Below are positions 16,137 through 24,167 of a DNA stretch of 24,167 nt, piece after piece. Every line of letters starts with the position of its first letter. Within the stretch, counting starts at the first letter, position 1. The notes below the pieces were generated by a model, which did not search any database, was not told the origin of the DNA, and was given only the letters and a program-made list of their open reading frames with translations. This DNA comes from CAVZLD01 sp964522605. GTDB lineage: Bacteria > Planctomycetota > Planctomycetia > Pirellulales > Pirellulaceae. The translations under genes were made by a program, and so were the position numbers. The stretch lies in the NCBI GenBank assembly GCA_964522605.1, contig CAZFWV010000070.1:1-24167 (forward strand), written 5' to 3'.

Positions 16137-19100
16137 ATCATCGTGCCGCAACCGGGCCGCCGCAAGCCGAATCCACTCGCTGGGCAAGCTTGGTGATTCA
16201 CGCGTCGGCCGGGACGGGCAAGACCTTTCACTTGTCGAACCGTTTTCTGCAACTCCTGCTGGCTGGTCAGTCGGCGGATCGAATTCTAGCCACGACCTTC
16301 ACGCGGAAGGCGGCCGGCGAGATTCTGCAACGCGTCGTGTATCGACTTGCGGCCGCCGCCGCCTCCGACGAGGAATGCCGGTTGCTGGGCACGCATCTGG
16401 CCTGGAATGAACTGACACGGGACGACTGCCGCGACACGCTGGTTCGCCTGACGCGCCAATTGCACCGAGTGCGGATTGCCACACTCGACAGCTTCTTTCT
16501 GCAAGTGGCCCGTGGCCTCAGTCTCGAACTGGGCCTGCCACCGCGCTGGCAGATTGTGGATGAGCATGAAGACCTGCAAATCCGTTCGCAAGCCATCGCG
16601 AATCTGTTGCAGCAGGAGGATTCGCGGACGGTCCTGCAGTTGATGCATTGGCTGACGCAGGGAGAGGCCGGACGGCGCGTGCATGAATTGCTCAGCGAAA
16701 CGGTGGCTGCCGCCTACGAGATCTACCTCGAGGCTCCTTCGTCGGCCTGGGAGGCGCTGAATCGCCGACCCGAGTTGGACGCTGCCGGGTTAACCGAGGC
16801 AATCGAACGCGTGCGCGGTCTGACGCCCCCGAAGCACAAAAAAATCCAGGAGGCGTTTGCCAAGGATCTGCAGCGCGCGGAAGCCGGTGACTGGCCGGCG
16901 CTGTTGGAAAGTGGTATCGGGAGCCGACTCATCTCCGGCGAGACTCGGTACTACGGCGTCGAGCTGTCCGCGGATTTCTCCGAAGCGTATGCGCCGTTGA
17001 TGGATCACGCCCGCGCCTGTCTGATCAATCGCCTGGTGACCAGGAATCAGGGAACGTTTCAGCTGTTGGACCATTTCCACCAGCACTACTGTGCTTTGCA
17101 GCGACAACGACAGGCGATGCGGTTCGGTGATCTGGCACGATGGCTGACGCAACTGGAGGATTCTGATCATCTGGAGCACGTTCCCTTTCGGCTGGATGCT
17201 GCGGTGGAGAGTTTGTTGCTCGATGAGTTTCAGGATACGGCCCTCGTGCAGTGGCAAGTCATTCGTCCCTTTGCCTTCCATGCGGCCGCCGCCACCTCGC
17301 GTCGTTCGTTTCTGTGTGTGGGAGACGTGAAGCAAGCGATCTACGGCTGGCGGGGAGGTGACGCCGACCTGCTGGCGGCAGTCGCGCGGGAGCTGCCTCA
17401 TGCGCAGCCGGAGGCCTTGGACGAAAGTTTCCGGTCGGCACCGCAGGTGATCGATGCGGTTAACGCGATCCATCAAGGCTTGGCACGCCATCCGAATCTC
17501 GGCGACTGCGCCGCGGCAATCGCGCAGTGGAGTCGCGAGTTTCCTCCGCATTCGACGCGTCGAACGGAACTCTCCGGCTGGGTGACCCTGGAGACCTCGG
17601 CGGCTGCGGACGAGGAGGAACGGCAGGCCGACCTGACGCTGCAGGCGGCCGCGGATCGTGTGCAGCACCTGATTTCACTCGATGCGGAATCGTCGCTGGC
17701 GGTTCTCGTCCGCACGAATGCGTCCGTCGGTCGGATGATCAATCTGCTGCGATCGCAAGGTATTCCGGCCAGTGAGGAGGGAGGAAATCCGCTGACCGAC
17801 TCGGCCGCCGTCGGGCTCGTGCTGTCTCTGCTCCAACTCGCCGATCATCCAGGCGATACGATTGCCCTGTATCATGTTGCCCGCTCACCTTGGGGCAAGA
17901 TGTGGGGACTGAGCGATGATCCGGAGGCATCTGTTGTCGCCCAGTTGACGCGGCAGATTCGCGAACAGTTGGCGGATGCCGGCTACGGAAAAACACTCTC
18001 CGCGTGGGCCGCGCAGCTCCGTCCGTTTTGTGATGCGCGGGAGTGGCGCCGCCTGAACCAGTTGGTCGAACTGGCCGTGATCCACCAGACGAGGCTGGAT
18101 GCGCCACGGCAGGCGGGTCACGCGCGACAGATTCGTGTCGTTCCCCGGATCAAGACGTTCCTCCGCTGGGTCGAACAGCAAAAGGTCTCCGATCCTTCAA
18201 CGGATCGCGTTCGTGTGATGACGATCCATCAGTCGAAAGGGCTGCAGTTTGATCGCGTGGTCCTACCGGATTTGGACCGACGTGTCCCGGCAAGAACGCC
18301 TCACTGTGTCGTCCACCGGCCCGGTGCGACGGATTCGATCGACGTCGTCTGCCGCTATGCAAATGACAAACTGCGTCTTCTCTTGCCCAAGCGTCTCCAG
18401 GATGTTTTCGCACGGTACGCCAATGCACAGATTCGCGATGAACTCTGTGTCCTGTACGTTGCGCTCACGCGTGCCATCCGTTCGTTGCACATGATCATCG
18501 CTCCTTCGAATCCGAAGGAAAAGAATCTGCCGCGATCAGCCGCCGGATGGATTCGTGCGGCGGTGACCGATCAGCAGCCTTTGGATCCCGCGAAGCTTTG
18601 TCAGGAGTGGGGCCAACCGCCCGTGGCGACCGCTGCGTCGCCGATCCGACGTCCCGCATCGAAGCCGCCCCGACGAGGTGCCCCGCCGATTACGCGACGG
18701 CCCGAGTCGCCTCCCGCGGAGCGGCTACCGGCAGACGCCGCGGGGCGTCGTGGATGGGAGATCACCGCGCCTTCGGCCCTCGAGGGCCATGGGCACGTTC
18801 GACTGGGACAATGCCTGAGTGCTACCGCGCACCGTGCGATGGCGCACGGCGTGCTGATCCATGCGTTCTTTGAGCAGATCGAATGGCTCGAGGACGGAAC
18901 GCCCGACGAGGATCAGCTCACGCGTTTGGGCCGCCGTCTGGATGCGGATCCCCATCATCTCGAAGTGGCGATTCGCGAGTTTCATGCGGCGCTGACGCGC
19001 CCGCATGTGTCCCAGTTGTTGTCCCGGGCGAACTACGAATCCTGGCTCAAACCGGACCGCAAGACGGCCGGTCCGCTGCGGCTGGAAGTGCGCCGCGAGC

Positions 19101-19357
19101 AGCCGCTATCCGTTCGCGTCGATGACACAATTCTGTCCGGCTCCATCGATCGCCTCGTCCTGCTATGGGAAGCCGACCAACCGCGGGCCGCGGAAATTAT
19201 CGATGTGAAAACGGATCAGGTGACCACACCCCAGCAGCGGATCGAACGCGAAGAACATTACGCGCCGCAGATCCAGGCCTACGCGCGCGGGTTAAGTCGC
19301 ATGCTACAGCTCGATCCCGAACGGATCACAACTCGATTGCTCTTCTTGAGCGAGTGA
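16133..19357 (+). CDS. addA: AddA-like UvrD-family helicase-nuclease
   Basis: With AddB this should form the ATP-driven complex that resects double-strand breaks for RecA loading. The 1074-residue protein has the SF1A motifs in order: Walker A ASAGTGKT (24-31), motif Ia ATTFTRKAA, motif II LLLDEFQDT (D364/E365), motif III GDVKQAIYGWRGGD, motif V VMTIHQSKGLQFDRV, and motif VI LYVALTRAIRSLHM. The C-terminal nuclease has H910 (GVLIHAFFE), D1006 (GSIDRL), D1024 and K1026 (IDVKTD), and a Q-xxx-Y pair (QIQAY), so it looks active. A Pro/Arg-rich linker at about 835-885 joins the helicase to the nuclease. Two active-looking nucleases in the pair fit AddAB rather than RecBCD. Translation is coupled to addB. 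The gene ends 8 nt before a large hairpin. Confidence 0.93.
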   Translation: MNHRAATGPPQAESTRWASLVIHASAGTGKTFHLSNRFLQLLLAGQSADRILATTFTRKAAGEILQRVVYRLAAAAASDEECRLLGTHLAWNELTRDDCRDTLVRLTRQLHRVRIATLDSFFLQVARGLSLELGLPPRWQIVDEHEDLQIRSQAIANLLQQEDSRTVLQLMHWLTQGEAGRRVHELLSETVAAAYEIYLEAPSSAWEALNRRPELDAAGLTEAIERVRGLTPPKHKKIQEAFAKDLQRAEAGDWPALLESGIGSRLISGETRYYGVELSADFSEAYAPLMDHARACLINRLVTRNQGTFQLLDHFHQHYCALQRQRQAMRFGDLARWLTQLEDSDHLEHVPFRLDAAVESLLLDEFQDTALVQWQVIRPFAFHAAAATSRRSFLCVGDVKQAIYGWRGGDADLLAAVARELPHAQPEALDESFRSAPQVIDAVNAIHQGLARHPNLGDCAAAIAQWSREFPPHSTRRTELSGWVTLETSAAADEEERQADLTLQAAADRVQHLISLDAESSLAVLVRTNASVGRMINLLRSQGIPASEEGGNPLTDSAAVGLVLSLLQLADHPGDTIALYHVARSPWGKMWGLSDDPEASVVAQLTRQIREQLADAGYGKTLSAWAAQLRPFCDAREWRRLNQLVELAVIHQTRLDAPRQAGHARQIRVVPRIKTFLRWVEQQKVSDPSTDRVRVMTIHQSKGLQFDRVVLPDLDRRVPARTPHCVVHRPGATDSIDVVCRYANDKLRLLLPKRLQDVFARYANAQIRDELCVLYVALTRAIRSLHMIIAPSNPKEKNLPRSAAGWIRAAVTDQQPLDPAKLCQEWGQPPVATAASPIRRPASKPPRRGAPPITRRPESPPAERLPADAAGRRGWEITAPSALEGHGHVRLGQCLSATAHRAMAHGVLIHAFFEQIEWLEDGTPDEDQLTRLGRRLDADPHHLEVAIREFHAALTRPHVSQLLSRANYESWLKPDRKTAGPLRLEVRREQPLSVRVDDTILSGSIDRLVLLWEADQPRAAEIIDVKTDQVTTPQQRIEREEHYAPQIQAYARGLSRMLQLDPERITTRLLFLSE

Positions 19358-19365
19358 CAGGTCTA

Positions 19366-19465
19366 GGCTTTGTCTCAGAACTCTTCCGCAGCACTGGGCA
19401 GAGCCAGTGGCACCCGCTGATCTGGTGTGCCACTGGCTCTGCCAGTGCAGTTTTGAGACAAAGCC
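19366..19465. repeat. 100-bp nested palindrome between convergent addA and protease genes
   Basis: Outer arms GGCTTTGTCTCAGAACT (19366-19382) and 19449-19465 are 17 bp with one mismatch. Inner arms GCAGAGCCAGTGGCAC (19398-19413) and 19427-19442 are 16-bp perfect complements. It fills the whole gap between the two stop codons (19357 and 19470), with 8 nt and 4 nt to spare, so it would form a hairpin at the 3' end of both mRNAs. It may serve as a bidirectional terminator, but there is no classic U-tract. Confidence 0.75.
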
Positions 19466-19469
19466 CAGT

Positions 19470-20708
19470 CTACGGCTGCGACGCGTCCAATCGCAGAACC
19501 ACCTCCATTTTCGTCCCCTGACGATCGATCGTCAGTCGCACGACATCGCCGGGGCTCTTCTGCTCGATCTCGGAAAGAAAATCATCACGCGTCTGAACCG
19601 CCTGGCCGTCGACCTCCAGAATCACGTCCGCATACGCTTGATCGACCCGCGTTCGCTCGTAGACAAACGGTCCACGCTGCATCTGTTCGCGAAGCAGACG
19701 AATCGCCCGCAGGCCGGCTCGTTCTCCCGGTCCTCCCGGCACGAGGCGTGCCACGAGCAGCCCGCGGTCGGCTTGAACCGTCGTAATGCCACTTTCCGGA
19801 CGGATCACGCGACCATTCTGGACTAATTGAGGCACCACCCGCTGAATCGTGCTGACCGGTATCGCGAATCCGACGCCTGTGTTTTCGCCGGTGCTGCTGG
19901 CGATTGCCGTGTTCATTCCGATCAATTCGGCGCGACTGTTGAGCAACGGACCACCCGAATTCCCACGATTCAAGGCAGCGTCGATTTGAATGATCGCCTT
20001 GATCTTGCGTCCGTCGCGCGAAGGCAACGTGCGGTTGAGACTCGAGATGATTCCTGTGGTGAGCGTGCGTTCCAGGCCAAAAGGATTTCCGAGAGCATAG
20101 ATGCGTTGGCCGACGCGCAGGCGACTTGCGTCACCGAACACGACGGGAATGAGGTCTTGCGCTGGAGCCTGGATGCGCAAAACGGCGATGTCATTCAGCG
20201 GATCCTGACCGACGAGCACGCCGTCGTAAGTGTCTCCGGTATGCAGGGTCACACGAATTTCACGCGCGCCCTCGATCACGTGCAAGTTGGTCAGAACATG
20301 CCCCTCTCGGTCGATCACCGATCCCGATCCGGATCCCTCGGCGACTTCCAGATAGAAGAGGTTTTCGGGACGGATCGTCCGCGTCGTGATGTTGACGACA
20401 CTCCGATTCGACTTTTCGTAGACCTCGATGTTCCGCCGTTCCTCAGGAGTCCAATCTTCCTCGATGCTCCTGTCGGCAGCGTCCCCCGTCGACAGGATCG
20501 GTTCGGGGGCCAGCGGCGCCGGCCGCAGCGTCGCCGACGGTTGAACGGGACGGCGGGCGGGATAGAAGGGAGCGGGAACGACGCCTTGTTCCTGGGCCCA
20601 AACGCCCGACTGACTGGCGTCCGGTTGCAGCACAGCCTGCTCGACTCGGCCCAGCAGCAGGATCGTTGCGCAGGCCACGATTGTGATGTTTCGGGCGGTC
20701 ACACGCAT
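19470..20708 (-). CDS. HtrA/DegP-type serine protease with one PDZ domain
   Basis: This is a periplasmic or membrane-anchored S1C protease for quality control of misfolded envelope proteins. With the start at 20708 the product is 412 residues. A hydrophobic segment (about 7-20) is a signal peptide or anchor, followed by a Pro/Ala-rich spacer to about 90. The trypsin-like domain has H143 (LTNLHVIEGA), D173 (NDIAVL) and S251 (GNSGGPL). A single PDZ domain occupies about 306-408, ending near the C-terminus, so it is DegS-like in layout rather than DegP with two PDZ domains. The frame is open to 20825, but AAGGAGGA at 20718-20725, 9 nt before ATG 20708, and the signal sequence favour the shorter form. 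It is convergent with addA. Confidence 0.92.
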   Translation of the reverse strand: MRVTARNITIVACATILLLGRVEQAVLQPDASQSGVWAQEQGVVPAPFYPARRPVQPSATLRPAPLAPEPILSTGDAADRSIEEDWTPEERRNIEVYEKSNRSVVNITTRTIRPENLFYLEVAEGSGSGSVIDREGHVLTNLHVIEGAREIRVTLHTGDTYDGVLVGQDPLNDIAVLRIQAPAQDLIPVVFGDASRLRVGQRIYALGNPFGLERTLTTGIISSLNRTLPSRDGRKIKAIIQIDAALNRGNSGGPLLNSRAELIGMNTAIASSTGENTGVGFAIPVSTIQRVVPQLVQNGRVIRPESGITTVQADRGLLVARLVPGGPGERAGLRAIRLLREQMQRGPFVYERTRVDQAYADVILEVDGQAVQTRDDFLSEIEQKSPGDVVRLTIDRQGTKMEVVLRLDASQP

Positions 20709-20939
20709 TCCGTCAGTTCCTCCTTGCTGCCTGACACAATACCGCAAAAACCGTCGGGGAGGCGAGTCCAGCCGCGAAGCGCTGCTAGCACGCAAGACGG
20801 TTTTCGCCGCTTGGAATCGTTCCATATGCTACGGTTGGAATGAATTGCGACGGAATAATCGGTCATTCATTGCCGATTTCTGGCCTCGTCTTCTGTGTGG
20901 TCAGCCGTCATTGATGCATCCTCCCCGAGCGACACCGAC
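20709..20939. promoter_or_regulatory. Divergent promoter region, protease and giant exported protein
   Basis: These 231 bp separate two divergently transcribed genes and must hold both promoters unless they are transcribed from outside. I could not identify a convincing -35/-10 pair or an operator palindrome on either strand. Confidence 0.35.
20718..20725 (-). promoter_or_regulatory. Shine-Dalgarno that fixes the protease start
   Basis: On the minus strand this reads AAGGAGGA, 9 nt before the ATG at 20706-20708. It supports that start over the upstream-extended frame. Confidence 0.7.
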
Positions 20940-23801
20940 ATGCACACACAGACATTCAGGGCCTCGCGCGCCTTGCGGAGGTGGTTTCGCCGATCCCGCC
21001 GATCCCGTCGATCCGGAGATCCCGCTTCCGGGCCGCGTCACTCCATTGATGTCGCTCCGCTCGAAGATCGCACGTTGTACAGTGCGACTCCGATCGTGCT
21101 GGACGCAGTGGACGTTCAAGCCGCAGAGGACGGCCCTGATACGCGACTGCCCTTGCCCGATTTCTTCTCGCTCGATGACGCGGGGGGGCCGGTCGAGTAT
21201 TCGATCATCGAGAATCCCCATTCAGGGCTCTTCTCGCATTGGGCCATTGATGATCAGGACAACCTGTTGCTTGCGCTGGCGCCCGATCAGCATGGAGCTG
21301 CGACGTTGCAGATCCAGGCGTTGGATGCTCAGGGACAGGTCGAGCAGTTGCCGGTGCAGGTGTGGGTTCAGTCGGTCAACGATGCCCCGATCAGTCACGG
21401 ATTGGACGATGTGAACGTCCGTGTCGGCACCGATCGCACGGTGATCCATCTATTTGATGCGTTCGATGATGTGGAAGACGCCGACGAAGACTTGACCTTT
21501 CACGTGCTCGGCGACACCGACTCCGACTTGTTTTCATCGATTCGTCTGAATCAGGAACGAGGCCTGTTGATCTTGGATTACGCGGAGGGAGCAAAAGGTT
21601 CTGCGGATCTGACGATCGTCGCCACCGATACGGGTGGGTTGTCCGTCGGTTTGGGGGCCCGCGCCGGCTTCGCCGTCTACGATCAGATTGCCGGTGAGAT
21701 TGGCGTGCAATCGCCGGATACCGAAGCGATTGGGCTGTCGCCGCTGTCGCTGTGGACGAGCTGGTTCTTCTTCGATCGAGTCGACGGCCAGTACCAATTT
21801 GACCACATCGACGAAGAACATTTTCGCGCCCTGCTTCATGATCCTCGCTTCGCAGATCCCGACGTGCCGATCACGTTTGACATCGAAAACGAATACTTCG
21901 GCAACACGCCGGAAGGTCGAGATCGGTTCGCGGAAGTTGCCTACATCGCAAATCAGGAACGGCCGGATCTGGAGATTGGATTCTATAGCTTTCTCCCGGA
22001 ACGCAGCTGGTACCACCCGGTGAATTGGGATGTGTTGCAGCAACATCAGGAGCTTGGAGTTTCGTCCTGGTACACGCAAAACGGTGAAACGTTTACGCAG
22101 CGGCATGAACTCTGGCAGGCGAACAATGAACTGTACCGAACCGAACCAGTCAGTCCGCAGTATGGTGGGGTTCCCTTGGCGGACTTGGTCGATACCGTGA
22201 ATCCTTCGCTCTACACGTTCTACCGAAATGTGAATGCCGAACCGATCTGGCACGCAGCCGCTCTCGATGGCCAATCGAATACGGTGACCGTCGAGGGGTT
22301 ATCGCTGGATCAAGTGCAGCAGGTCCGCATCACGAAAGCGACCGACGCGCGACTGCCGAGTGGACTCAGTCCGTACGTCGAGTACTACCTGGTGAACGGT
22401 GACGGAGCGACGTTCCAGTTGTCCGAGACCCCCGACGGTCCGCCCGTTGATTTCGGTGATGATGTATCCGGGCGAATCTACGTCGGTGATATTGGGCCGT
22501 GGGAACACCCGCTGGACGACCCGACCGTGTTGCGGTGGCGGAACTATGCAGAGTCGATGATTGCTGAAGCGCGCGAATACGACAAACCTGTTTACGCCTG
22601 GATCTCGCCCAGTCTGCGCGGAATCGGTGCCGAGCACCTGGAGGAAGATTTCTTCCGGATGCAGCTCGAAATCCTCAAGCCGCTCGTCGATGGGATCGTG
22701 ATTTATGAACCTCCGACGCGCACTGCCGACTACCACGAGTCGCAGGGGTGGTGGCACGCGCTCGTTGATTTCATGGACCGCCTGGATGACCCTGCTGCGA
22801 CATTCCGAGTGCGCGTCGAGCCGGCGCAGGTGGAGAATTACGCTCCCCTTGCCCACGATGATCATTTTTCCACCCTGGAAAATCTGCCACTGACCATCGA
22901 CCCGGATGACCTGTTGGCCAACGACCATGATCCCGACCAGGATCCGCTCAATATTCGGATCCTGCAGTTACCGCGGCACGGGACCTTGGAAGTCACGGAA
23001 GCGGGACAGTATCGTTACACACCGGACACGGACTACTCGGGAACGGATCAGTTCACGTACCGGGTGAATGATGGCCATCTTGGATCCGACCCCGCTACCG
23101 TGACGCTGCAGGTGGTCGCCGATGACAATCGGCCAGTCGCAGCGCGTCTCGACTACCAGACGGCCGAAGACACGCGACTGGTGCTCCATCGCTCCGACTT
23201 GCTGCCCGATGACTTTGACGCATCCTCCGATACGTGGCAAATCCACTTGGTCGATGACGCGGCGCACGGGGCCGTTCGAGTGGCTGCTTCCGGCGCCATC
23301 ATCTATTCTCCAGAACGGAATTACCACGGGCTCGATCGCTTCGGCTATCGCGTGACGAACGAGGAAGGTCAGTCGCAGCTGGTCAAAATTCAAGTCGAAG
23401 TGACTCCAGAAAACGACACGCCGAAAGCAAGATTGGATCGGTATCAAGTCACCGCCGGATCGCGGCTGAATGTGGGACGCGGTGGTGTCCTCCAGAATGA
23501 CGGCGATCTGGATGGTGACCCGCTCGGAGCACAGCTTCTGCGAGGTCCTGAACACGGCTCACTTGTCCTCCGTCCCAACGGTTCCTTTGTCTACACACCG
23601 GACCGATTCTTCGCGGGACGCGACCACTTCCGCTATGTTGCCTTCGACGATCAGGGGGGGCGCTCGGTTGGAACGGTCACGATCCGAGTTGATGGTTGGG
23701 GTGGGTTGGAACCCCTTGCCGGATCAGCAAAACCGGGCTTGTCGGGGCTGTGGGACACTCTGTTGCGGCGGTGGCATGGAGTGGACCGGGAGGAACGGTA
23801 G
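20940..23801 (+). CDS. Exported cadherin-repeat protein with glycoside-hydrolase-like barrel
   Basis: The 953-residue product starts with an Arg-rich tract and LEDRTLYSA (41-49), a variant of the LEPR-XLL motif found at the N-terminus of giant planctomycete surface proteins. Two cadherin-like domains follow (about 50-150 and 150-235). Residues about 240-630 look like a TIM-barrel glycosidase: FDIENEYF gives a DxE pair (D314/E316), and KPVYAWISPSLRG and LVDGIVIYEPP resemble late barrel strands. A beta-rich segment at about 437-517 (PSGLSPYVEYYLVNG, then ATFQLSETPDG) resembles tail-fibre repeats and interrupts the barrel. Three Big_9/cadherin-like repeats (about 633-930) end the protein, with NDG and YTPD words and Asp-rich calcium-type motifs. 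ATG 20940 is chosen; the frame is open to GTG 20895. The enzymatic role is inference. Confidence 0.85.
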   Translation: MHTQTFRASRALRRWFRRSRRSRRSGDPASGPRHSIDVAPLEDRTLYSATPIVLDAVDVQAAEDGPDTRLPLPDFFSLDDAGGPVEYSIIENPHSGLFSHWAIDDQDNLLLALAPDQHGAATLQIQALDAQGQVEQLPVQVWVQSVNDAPISHGLDDVNVRVGTDRTVIHLFDAFDDVEDADEDLTFHVLGDTDSDLFSSIRLNQERGLLILDYAEGAKGSADLTIVATDTGGLSVGLGARAGFAVYDQIAGEIGVQSPDTEAIGLSPLSLWTSWFFFDRVDGQYQFDHIDEEHFRALLHDPRFADPDVPITFDIENEYFGNTPEGRDRFAEVAYIANQERPDLEIGFYSFLPERSWYHPVNWDVLQQHQELGVSSWYTQNGETFTQRHELWQANNELYRTEPVSPQYGGVPLADLVDTVNPSLYTFYRNVNAEPIWHAAALDGQSNTVTVEGLSLDQVQQVRITKATDARLPSGLSPYVEYYLVNGDGATFQLSETPDGPPVDFGDDVSGRIYVGDIGPWEHPLDDPTVLRWRNYAESMIAEAREYDKPVYAWISPSLRGIGAEHLEEDFFRMQLEILKPLVDGIVIYEPPTRTADYHESQGWWHALVDFMDRLDDPAATFRVRVEPAQVENYAPLAHDDHFSTLENLPLTIDPDDLLANDHDPDQDPLNIRILQLPRHGTLEVTEAGQYRYTPDTDYSGTDQFTYRVNDGHLGSDPATVTLQVVADDNRPVAARLDYQTAEDTRLVLHRSDLLPDDFDASSDTWQIHLVDDAAHGAVRVAASGAIIYSPERNYHGLDRFGYRVTNEEGQSQLVKIQVEVTPENDTPKARLDRYQVTAGSRLNVGRGGVLQNDGDLDGDPLGAQLLRGPEHGSLVLRPNGSFVYTPDRFFAGRDHFRYVAFDDQGGRSVGTVTIRVDGWGGLEPLAGSAKPGLSGLWDTLLRRWHGVDREER

Positions 23802-24167
23802 TCCGCAAGGTCACGCGACGTTTCCTCGGTTCGGCAGTACGTGTCTAGCCTACTTGCACTGCGATTGGCGGGCAGCAGTGAATTCAATCTCCCTCTGGGA
23901 GAGTCAGGCTGGGGCTGTTGAAAATCTGACGTAATCGTCCGTAGCGGACCCGATCAACTCTGGCTCCCCTCGCCCCGGTTTCGGGGAGAGGGGCCGGGGG
24001 AGAGGGGCTTTCAACTCGCCACAATACACGAGGAATCTTGGGAGACTTTTGAATGCCGTTCCCCCTCATCCCCAGCCCTTCTCCCCCGCAAAGCCGGGGG
24101 AGAAGGGAGCGAGGATTTCGGTTGGTTCATTGCCTGCCAGAACTTCCCATGTTTCCGAGTCGAAGAC
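23802..24167. other. Non-coding window end, 366 bp, repeat-rich
   Basis: No protein or RNA gene is recognisable. The region contains a short CTCCC-TCT-GGGAG hairpin near 23893-23903 and the inverted pair of GC-rich repeats at 23967-24009 and 24061-24108. The sequence after 24110 runs off the window without a clear start. Confidence 0.6.
23967..24108. repeat. Inverted pair of GC-rich REP-like units
   Basis: Unit A (23967-24009) and the reverse complement of unit B (24061-24108) align along most of their length: a CTCCC...CCCCGG...TTT...CGGGGAGA core followed by a GGGGAGAGGGG-like tail. Each folds alone, with CCCCG-gttt-CGGGG at 23973-23986 and a 10-bp stem at 24079-24104. About 50 bp of AT-richer sequence separates them. 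The arrangement is like a bacterial REP doublet (BIME). Confidence 0.65.

Noticed and set aside
19827..20843. 338-codon plus-strand frame opposite the protease
   Set aside because: It is antisense to a protease with a complete catalytic triad, and its translation is Arg/Asp-rich and featureless.
23802..24167. Possible CRISPR array in the repeat-rich end
   Set aside because: There are only two units, in opposite orientation, with no regular spacers and no cas gene.

Overview
The window looks like a chromosomal contig pair from a member of the Planctomycetota, probably Pirellulales-like. The evidence is high-GC coding sequence and an exported giant protein with a LEPR-XLL-like N-terminal motif (LEDRTLYSA). 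There is also a small CxxC/CxxH protein and a lipoprotein of types I associate with planctomycetes. Long GC-rich palindromic elements lie between genes, and one sits inside a gene. Exactly 100 N (6530-6629) mark a scaffold gap, so the neighbours on its two sides are joined by scaffolding, not by read sequence.

Layout. 1-2303 (+): a response regulator fused to an RsbW-like ATPase domain, an intergenic hairpin element, then a tandem-PilZ protein with a C-terminal membrane segment. 2304-2775 is mostly non-coding but holds a possible 31-residue membrane peptide. 2776-6329 (-): ribosomal protein S1 (rpsA), a group-2 RpoD-like sigma factor and adenine phosphoribosyltransferase, in that transcription order. 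After the gap, 6743-8178 (-): queC and plsC, overlapping by ATGA. 8328-11139 (+): a short lipoprotein, then a 783-residue fusion of an Nramp-like transporter and an S66 LD-carboxypeptidase. 11199-11399 (-): the small CxxC/CxxH protein. 11884-13110 (+): a GT4 glycosyltransferase. 13197-19357 (+): an AddB-like/AddA-like recombination helicase-nuclease pair with ATGA overlap. 19470-20708 (-): an HtrA/DegP-type protease, convergent with addA across a 100-bp hairpin. 20940-23801 (+): a 953-residue exported protein with cadherin-like repeats around a glycoside-hydrolase-like barrel. 23802-24167: non-coding, with two inverted copies of a GC-rich repeat.

Most of the window is housekeeping: translation, transcription initiation, purine salvage, queuosine, phospholipid synthesis and double-strand-break repair. 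No CRISPR array, integrase, transposase, rRNA or tRNA was seen. The items most worth following up are the Nramp/LD-carboxypeptidase fusion with a non-canonical metal-site motif, the split barrel in the giant protein, the 72-bp palindrome inserted in frame in addB, and the repeated intergenic hairpin families. Motifs were read by eye. No database search was possible.
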